Shown: positions 52,547 to 60,763 of the stretch, in pieces
How positions within the stretch are numbered: the first letter of the stretch is position 1
Layout: each line of letters starts with the position of its first letter
DNA from: Roseithermus sacchariphilus
Lineage (GTDB): Bacteria; Bacteroidota; Rhodothermia; Rhodothermales; MEBIC09517
Assembly: GCA_003285105.1 (NCBI GenBank)
Contig: CP030158.1
Coordinates: 124,001-188,000 of the forward strand
DNA length: 64,000 nucleotides
Direction: 5' to 3'
Notes under the pieces: model-generated
The model's input: the letters and a program-made list of their open reading frames with translations, nothing else
Told to the model about the DNA's origin: nothing
The model's database searches: none
Program-made: the position numbers and the translations under genes

Positions 52547-52970
52547 ACCGGATACGCATCGGTGCAGAGGGGCTCGCCACGACCTTTCCGGGCGAGCAAA
52601 TCAGCGCATACGATAGGGACTGACCACGTCGGAGGCAAGCGAAGCAGGGAACGGGGCGAAGGGCCCGCGATGGCGGCGGGGACGACTCCCCACGCAAACG
52701 ACCGTCCCCATTTGCCCTCCTTACCCGGATCGCTAACGACGGCTCTAGCTACCTGACCCGTTTAGCGCATACGCTTTGAGCACTCGAAGTCGTGTGGGTT
52801 CGTCATCCCCGACGCCGATCGGGGATCCAGAAAAAAGGCTCGTGCGTCCTGGATTCCCGCCTGCGCGGGAAGGACGGCGAGGACACAAAGAGCGATTTCT
52901 TACGTGTTTTCGAGCACGTTTGCATGTTTCTCGAACGGATCAGGGAGCCAGGCGGCAGCTCGCGCAGGCC
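52547..52970. other. 424-base gap with a REP-like element
   Basis: Lies between the start of the cytochrome/HEAT gene and the 3' end of the GNAT gene. It holds the REP-like element at 52801-52871 and presumably the promoter of the dehydrogenase-like gene. No supported gene. Confidence 0.55.
52801..52871 (+). repeat. REP-like palindromic element, copy 2
   Basis: Starts CGTCATCCCC and ends its first hairpin GGGGATCCAG (stem ATCCCCGA/TCGGGGAT, 52805-52812 and 52819-52826), then AAAAAAGG. A second hairpin TTCCCGC/GCGGGAA follows (52854-52860 and 52865-52871). The first half matches the element at 35347. Confidence 0.65.
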
Positions 52971-53459
52971 TCACAGCTTTTTTTCGAACCGCAGGCGATA
53001 GTCTTTATAGGCGGTATTGTAATCGGCGCGGGTGACGCGGAAGCCTTCCTGAAGGCCCAGCACGGTCATGCCCGGATGCTTGTTGGGGAAGGTGTCGTAG
53101 GCGAAGCGGACATAGCCGCTGCGGCGGGCGTGCTCGACCATGACGTGCAGCAGGTGCCGGGCCACGCCACGCCGCCGGTGGTCCGGCAGCACGCCCCCCT
53201 TGGCGCTGTAGAAGACGAATCGGCTCTCGCGATAGCCGATCTTGAACCCCACCGGCCGCTCGTCGATGTAGGCCAGCAGCATCAACAGATCGTCGCGGTC
53301 GAAGGTGTTGATGACGCGCTGTTCCTTGAAGATCGTCAGGTTCAGCCGCTGAATGACGTCCAGCATCCCCTGTCCCACCGCGACGATGCGGGCCGGCGAG
53401 ACCGGCTCGACGAGCGGCACGGCGGGCGGCTCGGGCGATGTGGACCGGGGGAAGACCAT
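52971..53459 (-). CDS. GNAT family N-acetyltransferase
   Basis: 162 residues. The acetyl-CoA-binding motif A is GVLPDHRRRGVARHLLHVMVEHAR (about residues 90-113), preceded by the LLMLLAYIDERPVGFKIGYRES strands and followed by VRFAYDTFPNKHPGMTVLGLQEGFRV. This order is normal for the fold. Acceptor unknown; small molecule or protein amine. It lies 14 bases downstream of the helicase gene on the same strand and is likely co-transcribed. Confidence 0.82.
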   Translation of the reverse strand: MVFPRSTSPEPPAVPLVEPVSPARIVAVGQGMLDVIQRLNLTIFKEQRVINTFDRDDLLMLLAYIDERPVGFKIGYRESRFVFYSAKGGVLPDHRRRGVARHLLHVMVEHARRSGYVRFAYDTFPNKHPGMTVLGLQEGFRVTRADYNTAYKDYRLRFEKKL

Positions 53460-53473
53460 GCGGGCACGCCGGG

Positions 53474-55549
53474 TTAAAAGGGAAGGCCGTCGTCGATCTC
53501 GTCGCCGCGAGTGCCGTCGGACGCCCCGGGGAGCGCCTCGGGGGGCGCGGCGTCGGGCAGCGCGGGAGGCCCCTCCTCCACCAGCGTCCAGGGTTCGAGC
53601 AACCGCTCCGGCACGCCGTCGATGAACCGGGAGGGTCGCGTCAGGTATTCGCCCTGGTACCGCTGATAGCGCAGCATCGGGTAGGTGATGAACAGGCGCT
53701 CCTCGGCCCGGGTGACGGCAACGTACAACAGACGCAACTCTTCATCCAGCGCGTCCGGGTCTTTCAGCGCATAGCCGGAGGGCAGCACCCCGTCCAGGGC
53801 GTGGATCACGAACACCGTGTTGAACTCGAGCCCCTTGGCGGAGTGGATGGTCGAGAGCACGAGCGGCGGCTCGTCGTCGGCCCGGGCCTCGGCCTCCAGG
53901 GCCGTCAGCTCCACCGGATCGAGGGCGAGCGAAGCCAGGAAGGCGGCGCGGTCTCCGGCGTGCTCCGCCAGCGCCAGGAAATGCTCCAGGTCCTGCAGGC
54001 GCCGCGGATAGTCCTCGTAGTAGACCCGCCGGCAGATCGGCTCGTAGTAGGCCACGAGCCGCTCGACCTGCGCGGGCAGCGGCACGCCGGGCTGCCGCGC
54101 AGCCCGGAGCGTCTCGAACAGCGCCTTGAGCGCCTCGACGTAGCGCGGGGCAAACGGCCGCTCTTCGAGCCGGAACGGGTCGTCGCGCGCCGCGGTGAGC
54201 CACGCGATCAGGTCTGCCGCCGTCTTCGGCCCGATGCCTTCCAGCAGCTGGAGGATGCGGTTCCAGGCGACGGCGTCCTGCGGGTTCTCCAGCACGCGCA
54301 GGTGGGCGACGAGGTCCTTGATGTGGGCCGCCTCGCTGAGCTTGAGGCCGCCGTACTTCACGAAGGGGATGTTGCGCCGGTTCAGTTCCACCTCCAGTTC
54401 GTAGGCATTGGCGCTGCTGCGAAACAGCACGGCGATCCGGCGCAGCGGCACGCCCTGCTCGCGCAGTTCCAGCACGACCTGCGCGACGAAGCGGGCCTCG
54501 TAGCGCGCATCCGGGGCCGGAACGAGGGCCGGCGGCTCGCCCCCGCGGACGTCGGTGAACAGGTGCTTCTCGTACTTCCGCGTGGCCCGCCCCAGCACGT
54601 GGTTGGCCAGGTCGAGAATGGGCTGGGTGGAGCGGTAGTTGTGTTCCAGTTTGAGGACCCGGGTACCGGGGAAGCGCTCGGGGAAGGCGAAGATGTTGCG
54701 GAAGTCGGCCCCGCGGAAGCGGTAGATGCTCTGGGCATCGTCCCCCACGGCCATGACGTTGCCGTGCACGTGCGCGAACTGCGTCACGAGCGCGGCCTGC
54801 AGGCGGTTGGTGTCCTGGTACTCGTCGACCAGCACGTGCCGGCAGCGGGCGCTGACCTGGTCGCGGACGTCCGGGTGGCGTTCGAACAGCGTCAGGGTGC
54901 GGTGCAGCAGGTCGTCGTAGTCGAGCAGGCCGTGGCGTTGCTTGTAGTCGGCGTAGTCCTGCTGCAGGGCGTCGAGCGTATCGCGGTAGGCTTCGAACTG
55001 CGGGTAGCTTTCGGCCAGGATCTCTTCGAGGGCGAGGCCGCGGTTGGTGGCGGCGGAGAAGATCGCCTGGAGGGTGCGCTTGCGGGGAAACCGCCGGGCC
55101 GCCCGGTGGAGCCCCCGCGCCGTACGGAGCACGTCCAGCACGTCGGCGGCGTCGGCGGCATCCAGGATGGTAAAGTGCGCGGGCAAGCCCAGGCGGGGGG
55201 CGTGCTGGCGGAGGATCGCCAGGCAGAAGGCATGAAAGGTGCCACCCTGGACGCGGCTGCACCGGCCGTCCAGCAGCGCAGCCGCCCGCGTGAGCATCTC
55301 CCGCGCCGCCCGCCGCGTGAACGTCAGCAGCACGATCTGCTCCGGCGGCGTGCCCGTCTCCACCAGATAGGCGAGCCGGTAGATCAGCGTACGCGTCTTG
55401 CCCGTCCCCGCACCGGCCACGACCAGCACGGGGCCGCCGGGCGCCGTGGCCGCCGCATGTTGCTGCGGATTCAGGTCACCGGCATAGTCGAGCGTCAGCG
55501 GCGAGGGAGCCGCCGAGGGATCGGGCTTGAGAACGAAGCGACGCGCCAT
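53474..55549 (-). CDS. UvrD/Rep/PcrA-family DNA helicase
   Basis: Superfamily 1A 3'-5' DNA helicase of 691 residues acting in repair or replication restart. Motifs in order: Q-motif and Walker A (LNPQQHAAATAPGGPVLVVAGAGTGKTR as context, GAGTGKT core), LTFTRRAAREML, DEYQDTNRLQ (motif II), VGDDAQSIYRFRGAD (III), LEHNYRSTQPIL (IV), TIHSAKGLEFNTVFV (V) and YVAVTRAEERLFI (VI). The acidic tail (DGTRGDEIDDGLPF) is typical of Bacteroidota members. UvrD, PcrA and Rep cannot be separated from this alone. It diverges from parA. Confidence 0.92.
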   Translation of the reverse strand: MARRFVLKPDPSAAPSPLTLDYAGDLNPQQHAAATAPGGPVLVVAGAGTGKTRTLIYRLAYLVETGTPPEQIVLLTFTRRAAREMLTRAAALLDGRCSRVQGGTFHAFCLAILRQHAPRLGLPAHFTILDAADAADVLDVLRTARGLHRAARRFPRKRTLQAIFSAATNRGLALEEILAESYPQFEAYRDTLDALQQDYADYKQRHGLLDYDDLLHRTLTLFERHPDVRDQVSARCRHVLVDEYQDTNRLQAALVTQFAHVHGNVMAVGDDAQSIYRFRGADFRNIFAFPERFPGTRVLKLEHNYRSTQPILDLANHVLGRATRKYEKHLFTDVRGGEPPALVPAPDARYEARFVAQVVLELREQGVPLRRIAVLFRSSANAYELEVELNRRNIPFVKYGGLKLSEAAHIKDLVAHLRVLENPQDAVAWNRILQLLEGIGPKTAADLIAWLTAARDDPFRLEERPFAPRYVEALKALFETLRAARQPGVPLPAQVERLVAYYEPICRRVYYEDYPRRLQDLEHFLALAEHAGDRAAFLASLALDPVELTALEAEARADDEPPLVLSTIHSAKGLEFNTVFVIHALDGVLPSGYALKDPDALDEELRLLYVAVTRAEERLFITYPMLRYQRYQGEYLTRPSRFIDGVPERLLEPWTLVEEGPPALPDAAPPEALPGASDGTRGDEIDDGLPF

Positions 55550-55910
55550 ACGGCAGAGCAGGACCTGCGGCTGCGACAGGAACCGATCGGCGGGCGTGCA
55601 GCCGACGCCGGCCGCCGGGGGGCAGATGCGTGAAACGGACCCGTTCGGGCGGTTTCCACGGGCCTCTGGAACCCGGAGGGGCCTCCGGTGATCCTATGCC
55701 GCCCTTCGATCGGAGCCGGGCTGCGGGTCATCCGTTTTTCGAACCGGGCAACTGGCTTGGGGGTCGGATTCTTCATACATTGAACCGACCCGTTCCAGGG
55801 CTTCTTGAGCCGCGGTGTCGAGCCCCTGGTTGCCGTGCTCCACCCGTTCCGCCTGCCCGCGCACCGGCGCGCCCTCCCGACCGCACCTTCCGTCAAGATC
55901 CACGTTTCCG
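55550..55910. other. Divergent gap between the UvrD-type helicase and parA
   Basis: 361 bases without a supported gene. A Bacteroidota-like promoter candidate on the plus strand is TTG at 55757-55759 and TACATTGA at 55776-55783 (consensus TAnnTTTG), 16 bases apart; this is weak evidence. No parS site was recognised. Confidence 0.4.
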
Positions 55911-56795
55911 ATGGGAAAAGTCATAGCCGTAGCGAACCAGAAAGGTGGTGTAGGCAAGACCACGACGGCGGTGAACCTGGCCGCCTCCTTCGCGGCCACG
56001 GAACACCCGACGTTGCTCATCGACATCGACCCCCAGGCCAACTGCACCTCGGGCATCGGCATTGACCAGCGCACGGTGACGTCTTCGACCTACGAGGTCC
56101 TCATCGGAGAGATTCCGCTCGAGGAAGCCGTGCTCCCGACGGAAATGCCGTTCCTGGATCTGGTCCCCAGCCACATCAACCTGGTCGGAGCCGAGATCGA
56201 GATGATCGACGTGCTCGAACGGGAGCGCATCCTCAAGAAAGCCATTGCCCGGGCGCGCAAGAAGTACGACTTCATCGTGATGGACTGCCCGCCCTCGCTG
56301 GGCCTGCTGACGCTGAACTCCCTCACCGCGGCGGACTCGGTGCTGGTGCCGGTACAGGCGGAATACTTCGCCCTGGAAGGCCTCGGGCAGCTGCTCAACA
56401 CGATCAAGATCGTCCGGCAGCACCTGAACCCGGACCTGGACCTGGAGGGGGTGCTGCTGACCATGTTCGACACGCGCCTGCGCCTGTCGAACCAGGTGGC
56501 GGAGGAGGTCCGGCGGTACTTTGGCGACAAGGTGTTCAAGACCATCGTGCAGCGCAACGTGCGGCTGTCCGAAGCGCCGAGCTTTGGCAAGCCGGTGCTG
56601 CTCTACGACGCCACCAGCGTCGGCTCACGCAACTACATCGCGCTGGCGCGCGAGATCTTGCGAAACAACCAGCGGTACCTGAAACCGGAAGCCGGCTCAG
56701 AGCAGGCCGGAGCGCCTGCGGGCAGCCCGAACGGCCACCCCTCGCGGCCGTACCCCCGGGAGTCGTCGGCGGCCGCCAACGGGTTTGCCCTGTAA
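55911..56795 (+). CDS. parA: ParA/Soj chromosome partitioning ATPase
   Basis: Deviant Walker-A ATPase that drives chromosome (origin) segregation with ParB. 294 residues from [20 protein letters not shown], with the signature lysines Lys11 and Lys16 in KGGVGKTT. Other motifs: [35 protein letters not shown] and [18 protein letters not shown]. An in-frame upstream extension from 55815 lacks family resemblance. parB follows 92 bases downstream, the usual chromosomal arrangement. Confidence 0.95.
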   Translation: MGKVIAVANQKGGVGKTTTAVNLAASFAATEHPTLLIDIDPQANCTSGIGIDQRTVTSSTYEVLIGEIPLEEAVLPTEMPFLDLVPSHINLVGAEIEMIDVLERERILKKAIARARKKYDFIVMDCPPSLGLLTLNSLTAADSVLVPVQAEYFALEGLGQLLNTIKIVRQHLNPDLDLEGVLLTMFDTRLRLSNQVAEEVRRYFGDKVFKTIVQRNVRLSEAPSFGKPVLLYDATSVGSRNYIALAREILRNNQRYLKPEAGSEQAGAPAGSPNGHPSRPYPRESSAAANGFAL

Positions 56796-56887
56796 CCTGG
56801 CCCCGGCCGGCGCATCACCACGGCGCATCACCACGGCGCGCCTCCGGCCCCCCCCTCGCACCCGCACAGAGACGAAGAAGGTCGACC

Positions 56888-57853
56888 ATGTCCATCAAGA
56901 AAGCAGCCCTGGGCCGCGGCCTGAATGCCCTCCTGCCCTCGCAGCAGACGCCCGTGGAACCCACCGAAGAGGCCCCTTCGACCGATCTGCCGAAGAGCCG
57001 CCTCTATCACTTCGAGGACCGGATCCGACTGCTCGGGCGGGTGGCGGACATCGAGGTCGAGCACATCCGGCCCAACCCGTATCAGCCCCGTCGCGACTTC
57101 GACGAGGCGGCGCTGGACGAGCTGGCCGCGTCCATCACGCAGCTCGGCATCATCCAGCCCATCACCGTGCGTGGCATGGAGAACGGCCGCTTCGAGGTGA
57201 TCTCCGGCGAACGCCGCCTGCGGGCCGCGCGCCGTGCCGGCCTCAAGCGCATCCCCGCCTACGTCCGCGATGCCGACTCGGAGGCCATGCTGGAGATGGC
57301 CCTCGTGGAGAACGTCCAGCGCGAGGAACTGAACCCGATCGAGGTGGCCCTCGGCTACCAGCGGCTGATCGAGGAATGCGGGCTGACGCAGGAGCAGGTG
57401 GCCCAGAAGGTGGGAAAGAACCGGACGACCGTGGCCAACGCGCTGCGCCTGCTCCGGCTGCCCCCCCGCATCCAGGCCAGCCTGCGCGACGGCTCCCTCT
57501 CGGCCGGGCATGCCCGCGCCCTGCTCGGCCTCGACAGCGAGCAGGAGCAGCTCGAGGTGCTCCAGGAGATCGAGCAGCGCGGCCTCTCGGTCCGGGACGT
57601 CGAGGAGCTGGTGCGGAAACGGCAGCAGCCGGCCACCCCGCCGCCGGCCGAGCCGCCGGCCCCGAAGGCGCACGAGGCCATCCCGGAACGCGACCGCCTG
57701 CAACTCGATGCCTACACGGCGCAGCTCCGGGCCCGGCTCAGCACCAAGGTCCAGATCAAACACAAGCCCGGCAGCGGCGGACGCATCGAGATCGCTTACT
57801 ATTCGGACGAGGATCTCGAGCGGATCATGGACCTGCTGAACGGCGGGGGATGA
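56888..57853 (+). CDS. parB: ParB/Spo0J partition protein
   Basis: CTP-dependent DNA clamp that loads at parS and works with ParA. 321 residues: N-terminal KKAALGRGLNALLP, the ParB/sulfiredoxin nuclease-like domain (IRPNPYQPRRDFDEAALDELAASI, ISGERRLRAARRAG), the helix-turn-helix region (LTQEQVAQKVGKNRTTVANALRLLRLP, AGHARALLGL) and a C-terminal dimerisation domain (LSTKVQIKHKPGSGGRIEIAYYSDEDLERIMDLL). Its stop codon overlaps the start of the DUF5683 gene (ATGA). Confidence 0.95.
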   Translation: MSIKKAALGRGLNALLPSQQTPVEPTEEAPSTDLPKSRLYHFEDRIRLLGRVADIEVEHIRPNPYQPRRDFDEAALDELAASITQLGIIQPITVRGMENGRFEVISGERRLRAARRAGLKRIPAYVRDADSEAMLEMALVENVQREELNPIEVALGYQRLIEECGLTQEQVAQKVGKNRTTVANALRLLRLPPRIQASLRDGSLSAGHARALLGLDSEQEQLEVLQEIEQRGLSVRDVEELVRKRQQPATPPPAEPPAPKAHEAIPERDRLQLDAYTAQLRARLSTKVQIKHKPGSGGRIEIAYYSDEDLERIMDLLNGGG

Positions 57854-58509
57854 GACGGCCGGCCGGCGGCGTACGTGAGGTATCCTGGAGCGCCTTCGCC
57901 GCGCTGACAGGGGCACGGCGGTCCCTGATCCTGCTCGTCCTGCTGACCCTCCTCCCGGGGAGTCTCCTTCCGCATCCGGCCCGGGCTCAGACCGCCACGG
58001 ATGCCCCCTCCGACGCGGGCGAGGCCCGCACGAACGCATCCGGTCCGTCCCCGCGCAAGGCGCTGCTGCGCGCCGCCCTCCTGCCCGGATGGGGACAGAT
58101 CTACAACCGCCAGTTCTACAAACTGCCCTTCGTCTACGGCGGCCTCGGAGGCCTGGTGGCCGGGGTGGTCTACATGAACGACCGCTACCTGCTCTACCGC
58201 CACGCCTACCTCTACGCCCGCAACCCGGAAGCCTATCCTCAATACGCCGACGAGGCCGCCCCCTTCCAACGCATCATCGAATCGGGGCAGGAGGACCTGC
58301 TGCGGCGCCAGCGCGAAAACTTCCAGCGCAACCGTGACCTTTTCGTGCTTGGCGTCGGCTTGTACTATGGATTGACCGTCCTCGACGCCTTCGTGAGTGC
58401 CCACCTGCGTGATTTCGACGTGAGTGAGGACCTGACGGTCCACCTGCGCGCCACCGCGCCCCCCGGGGAAGCGGCCCGGCTCGCACCGGCACTCACATGG
58501 CGTTTTTAG
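57850..58509 (+). CDS. DUF5683 membrane protein
   Basis: 219 residues with an N-terminal signal or anchor (SLILLVLLTLLPGSLLPHPARAQ). The family-typical segment is KALLRAALLPGWGQIYNRQFYKLPFVYGGLGGLVAGVVYMNDRYLLYRHAYL, followed by RENFQRNRDLFVLGVGLYYGLTVLDAFVSAHL. Two or three membrane-associated helices are likely. The ATG overlaps the parB stop as ATGA, so translation is coupled. DUF5683 genes follow parAB in many Bacteroidota, which suggests an envelope link to chromosome segregation or cell division; the function is unproven. Confidence 0.88.
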   Translation: MRRPAGGVREVSWSAFAALTGARRSLILLVLLTLLPGSLLPHPARAQTATDAPSDAGEARTNASGPSPRKALLRAALLPGWGQIYNRQFYKLPFVYGGLGGLVAGVVYMNDRYLLYRHAYLYARNPEAYPQYADEAAPFQRIIESGQEDLLRRQRENFQRNRDLFVLGVGLYYGLTVLDAFVSAHLRDFDVSEDLTVHLRATAPPGEAARLAPALTWRF

Positions 58510-58676
58510 CCCACTTTCGGCGAGTTATTCACACGCCACCCACCCACCCGGCGAACCTAATTCCACGACCGTATCGTACGAAATCGCTCGTATCGGCGCG
58601 CGTTCCCGTCCCGATCCACCCTCGCCCCGGTACCCGCCAGGATGCGGGCGCTCGTGCACACGACCCTGAGGTGCTC

Positions 58677-59963
58677 ATGCCTGATTTCGTTGATCGTCCC
58701 GACGCAGCCCTCCCGGAGGACTTGCCGACGTCTACCCTTCCGTCTCTGTTCGACAAGTGCATCCGCTTCTTCGAGCCGGACGGCGACTATGCCACGGTCA
58801 AGGGGGCCGATCTCTACCCCTACTTCCGCCCCCTGGAGCGTAACGAAGGCACGCGGGCCATCATCAACGGCCGCGAGGTCATCATGGCCGGCTCCAACAA
58901 CTACCTGGGGCTCACCTCTGACCCGCGCGTCAAGCAGGCCGCCATCGAGGCCATCGAGAACTACGGCACCGGGTGCACCGGAAGCCGCTTCCTCAACGGG
59001 ACGCTGGACCTGCACCTGCAGCTGGAGGAACGCCTGGCCGCGTTCATGAACAAGGAGAGCTGCGTGCTCTTCTCGACCGGCTACATGACCAACCAGGGCG
59101 TCATCCAGGCCGTGACGACGAAGGGGGACTTCGTCTTCTCGGACAAGGACAACCACGCCTGCATCGTGGCCGGTACGCAGGTCAGCCTGGCCGAGACGGT
59201 GCGCTATCGCCACAACGACCTGGACCACCTGCGGCTGCTGCTGGAACGCGTCCACCGCGAGCACCCGCAGGCCGGGAAGCTCATCGTCACCGACGGCGTC
59301 TTCTCGATGAGCGGCGTCATCGCCCGGGTGCCGGAGCTGGTCGCCCTGGCCGAGGAGTTCGGCGCGGCGCTCATGCTGGACGACGCGCACGCCATCGGCG
59401 CCATCGGCCCCGGCGGCCGCGGCTCGGCCGCCCACTTCGGCCTGGCGGACCGGGCGCATCTGATCACCGGCACCTTCTCGAAGAGCTTCGCGTCGCTCGG
59501 CGGCTTCTGCGTGGGCGACCACGACGTGATCGAGTACATCCGCCACAAAGCCTCCGCGCACATCTTCAGCGCCTCCATGCCGCCGGCCAACGTGGCGACG
59601 GTGCTCAAATGCCTTGACATCCTCGAGACCGAGACGTGGCGCATCGAGCGGCTATGGCAGATCTCGAACTACATGCGCGAAGGCTTCCGCAGCCTCGGCT
59701 TCGACGTCTGGAACAGCGAGGCGCCCATCATCCCCGTCGTCATCGGAGACATGATGACGTGCTTCCAGTTCTGGAAGGACCTGCTCGACGCCGGCGTCTT
59801 CGTCAACGCCGTCGTCCCGCCGGCCGTCCCGCCCGGCCAGGCCCTGATGCGCACCTCGTACATGGCCACCCACAGCGACGAAGAGCTGGACTTCATCCTG
59901 GAGGCCTTCGAGCGCATCGGACGCCGCCACGGCATCATCGGCCGCAACGGCCGGGCGCACTGA
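58677..59963 (+). CDS. spt: Serine palmitoyltransferase-like alpha-oxoamine synthase
   Basis: PLP-dependent class II fold enzyme of 428 residues that condenses an amino acid with an acyl-CoA. The N-terminal LFDKCIRFFEPDGDYATVKGADLYPYFRPLE region is typical of bacterial serine palmitoyltransferases, the first step of sphingolipid synthesis. Motifs: NNYLGLTSDPRVK, GTGCTGSRFLNGTLDLHLQLEERLA, the PLP-pairing LDDAHAIGAIGPGGRG and the Schiff-base Lys269 in TGTFSKSFASLGG. 2-amino-3-ketobutyrate CoA ligase and AONS are close relatives and not fully excluded. The start at 58677 (MPDFVDRPD) is chosen because the upstream in-frame extension reads like non-coding sequence. Confidence 0.8.
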   Translation: MPDFVDRPDAALPEDLPTSTLPSLFDKCIRFFEPDGDYATVKGADLYPYFRPLERNEGTRAIINGREVIMAGSNNYLGLTSDPRVKQAAIEAIENYGTGCTGSRFLNGTLDLHLQLEERLAAFMNKESCVLFSTGYMTNQGVIQAVTTKGDFVFSDKDNHACIVAGTQVSLAETVRYRHNDLDHLRLLLERVHREHPQAGKLIVTDGVFSMSGVIARVPELVALAEEFGAALMLDDAHAIGAIGPGGRGSAAHFGLADRAHLITGTFSKSFASLGGFCVGDHDVIEYIRHKASAHIFSASMPPANVATVLKCLDILETETWRIERLWQISNYMREGFRSLGFDVWNSEAPIIPVVIGDMMTCFQFWKDLLDAGVFVNAVVPPAVPPGQALMRTSYMATHSDEELDFILEAFERIGRRHGIIGRNGRAH

Positions 59964-59991
59964 GCGCCCGCCACGCCTCGGCACACCACAG

Positions 59992-60029
59992 AAACAGGGC
60001 CGCCCGCGTACCTGCCGGCGGCCCTGTTT
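59992..60029 (+). terminator. Strong hairpin terminator after the serine palmitoyltransferase-like gene
   Basis: Perfect 13-bp stem (AAACAGGGCCGCC at 59992-60004, complement at 60017-60029) with a 12-base loop, 29 bases past the stop. It ends in TTT and is followed by three tandem 11-base TGCGTCTTTAC-like units (60029-60061). The symmetrical A/T ends could let it act in both directions, also serving the minus-strand gene at 60096. Confidence 0.8.
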
Positions 60030-60095
60030 GCGTCTTTACTGCGTCTTTACTGCGTCTTTCCGTGTGCCGTTTGCGCCCCTCTTCGGGATCGGGCC

Positions 60096-60479
60096 TCACA
60101 CGTCCGGCTCCAGCGCCGACGAGTCCTCCAGATCCCCGATCTGCTCGATCAGGGAATCGTCCTCCTCGTCTTCATCCCGGCGCGCCGGTGCGGGCAGCGA
60201 CCCCTCCTGGAGGAGCGACAGATCGGCCAGCTCGTACTGGGCGCCCCGGTAATGCATGCGCGTCTGCACCACGGCCCCGCTGCGGATCAGCTCACGGGCG
60301 GTGTTGTAGGCACACATCTCGAACCCTTTGCCCGGCTTGAAGAAGTTGGCGTTCTTGCGCTCCGCATTGACGATGAGCACGTAGCCGCCGGCCAGCTTCC
60401 GCACGGCGTGCTTGTACCACTTCTCCCGCGTCACAGACGGACTGGTGCGTAGGGATCGATCCTCGAAGTCGGATTCCAT
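60096..60479 (-). CDS. Hypothetical protein with acidic tail
   Basis: 127 residues of unknown function; no signal peptide or membrane helix. The N-terminal two thirds are basic and look folded (REKWYKHAVRKLAGGYVLIVNAERKNANFF, then FEMCAYNTARELIRSGAVVQTRMHYRGAQYEL). The C-terminus is strongly acidic (RRDEDEEDDSLIEQIGDLEDSSA). ATG at 60479 is chosen because GAGGTG lies a few bases upstream; two earlier in-frame ATGs lack such a site. It diverges from the deoxyhypusine-synthase-like gene across 284 bases. Confidence 0.65.
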   Translation of the reverse strand: MESDFEDRSLRTSPSVTREKWYKHAVRKLAGGYVLIVNAERKNANFFKPGKGFEMCAYNTARELIRSGAVVQTRMHYRGAQYELADLSLLQEGSLPAPARRDEDEEDDSLIEQIGDLEDSSALEPDV

Positions 60480-60617
60480 GGCGTCACCTCGCATCGGGTT
60501 GTTTCGGGGCGTCAACCTCAGATTCACGGAACGGTTTCCCGCCCGACCATTAAAATCAACGCGCCGAACGCAGCGGCTCCGGCCGGCCTCGCCAGGCCGC
60601 GATCACCCGGCCGATCG

Positions 60618-60665
60618 GCACGCCGATCCGCAGGCTGCTCTGCACGCCGATCCGCCCGCTGCTCT
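60618..60665. repeat. Tandem 24-base repeat, two copies
   Basis: GCACGCCGATCCGC followed by a two-base variant and GCTGCTCT, at 60618-60641 and 60642-60665, differing at two positions. It lies about 100 bases before the deoxyhypusine-synthase-like start codon and could be a pair of regulator sites or chance slippage. Confidence 0.6.
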
Positions 60666-60763
60666 TTCACGACCGGCACGAAACATTTTCGCCCGGCCGG
60701 CGGTCTGAGCGCCGCTTTTTCCGGCCCCCTCGCCCCGCACCTGCGACCATCCAGACAGGGACC

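Noticed and set aside
55550-58676. Possible parS or replication-origin site next to parAB
   Set aside because: No sequence resembling the parS palindrome (TGTTTCACGTGAAACA type) was seen, and no dnaA, gidA/gidB or DnaA-box cluster is present.
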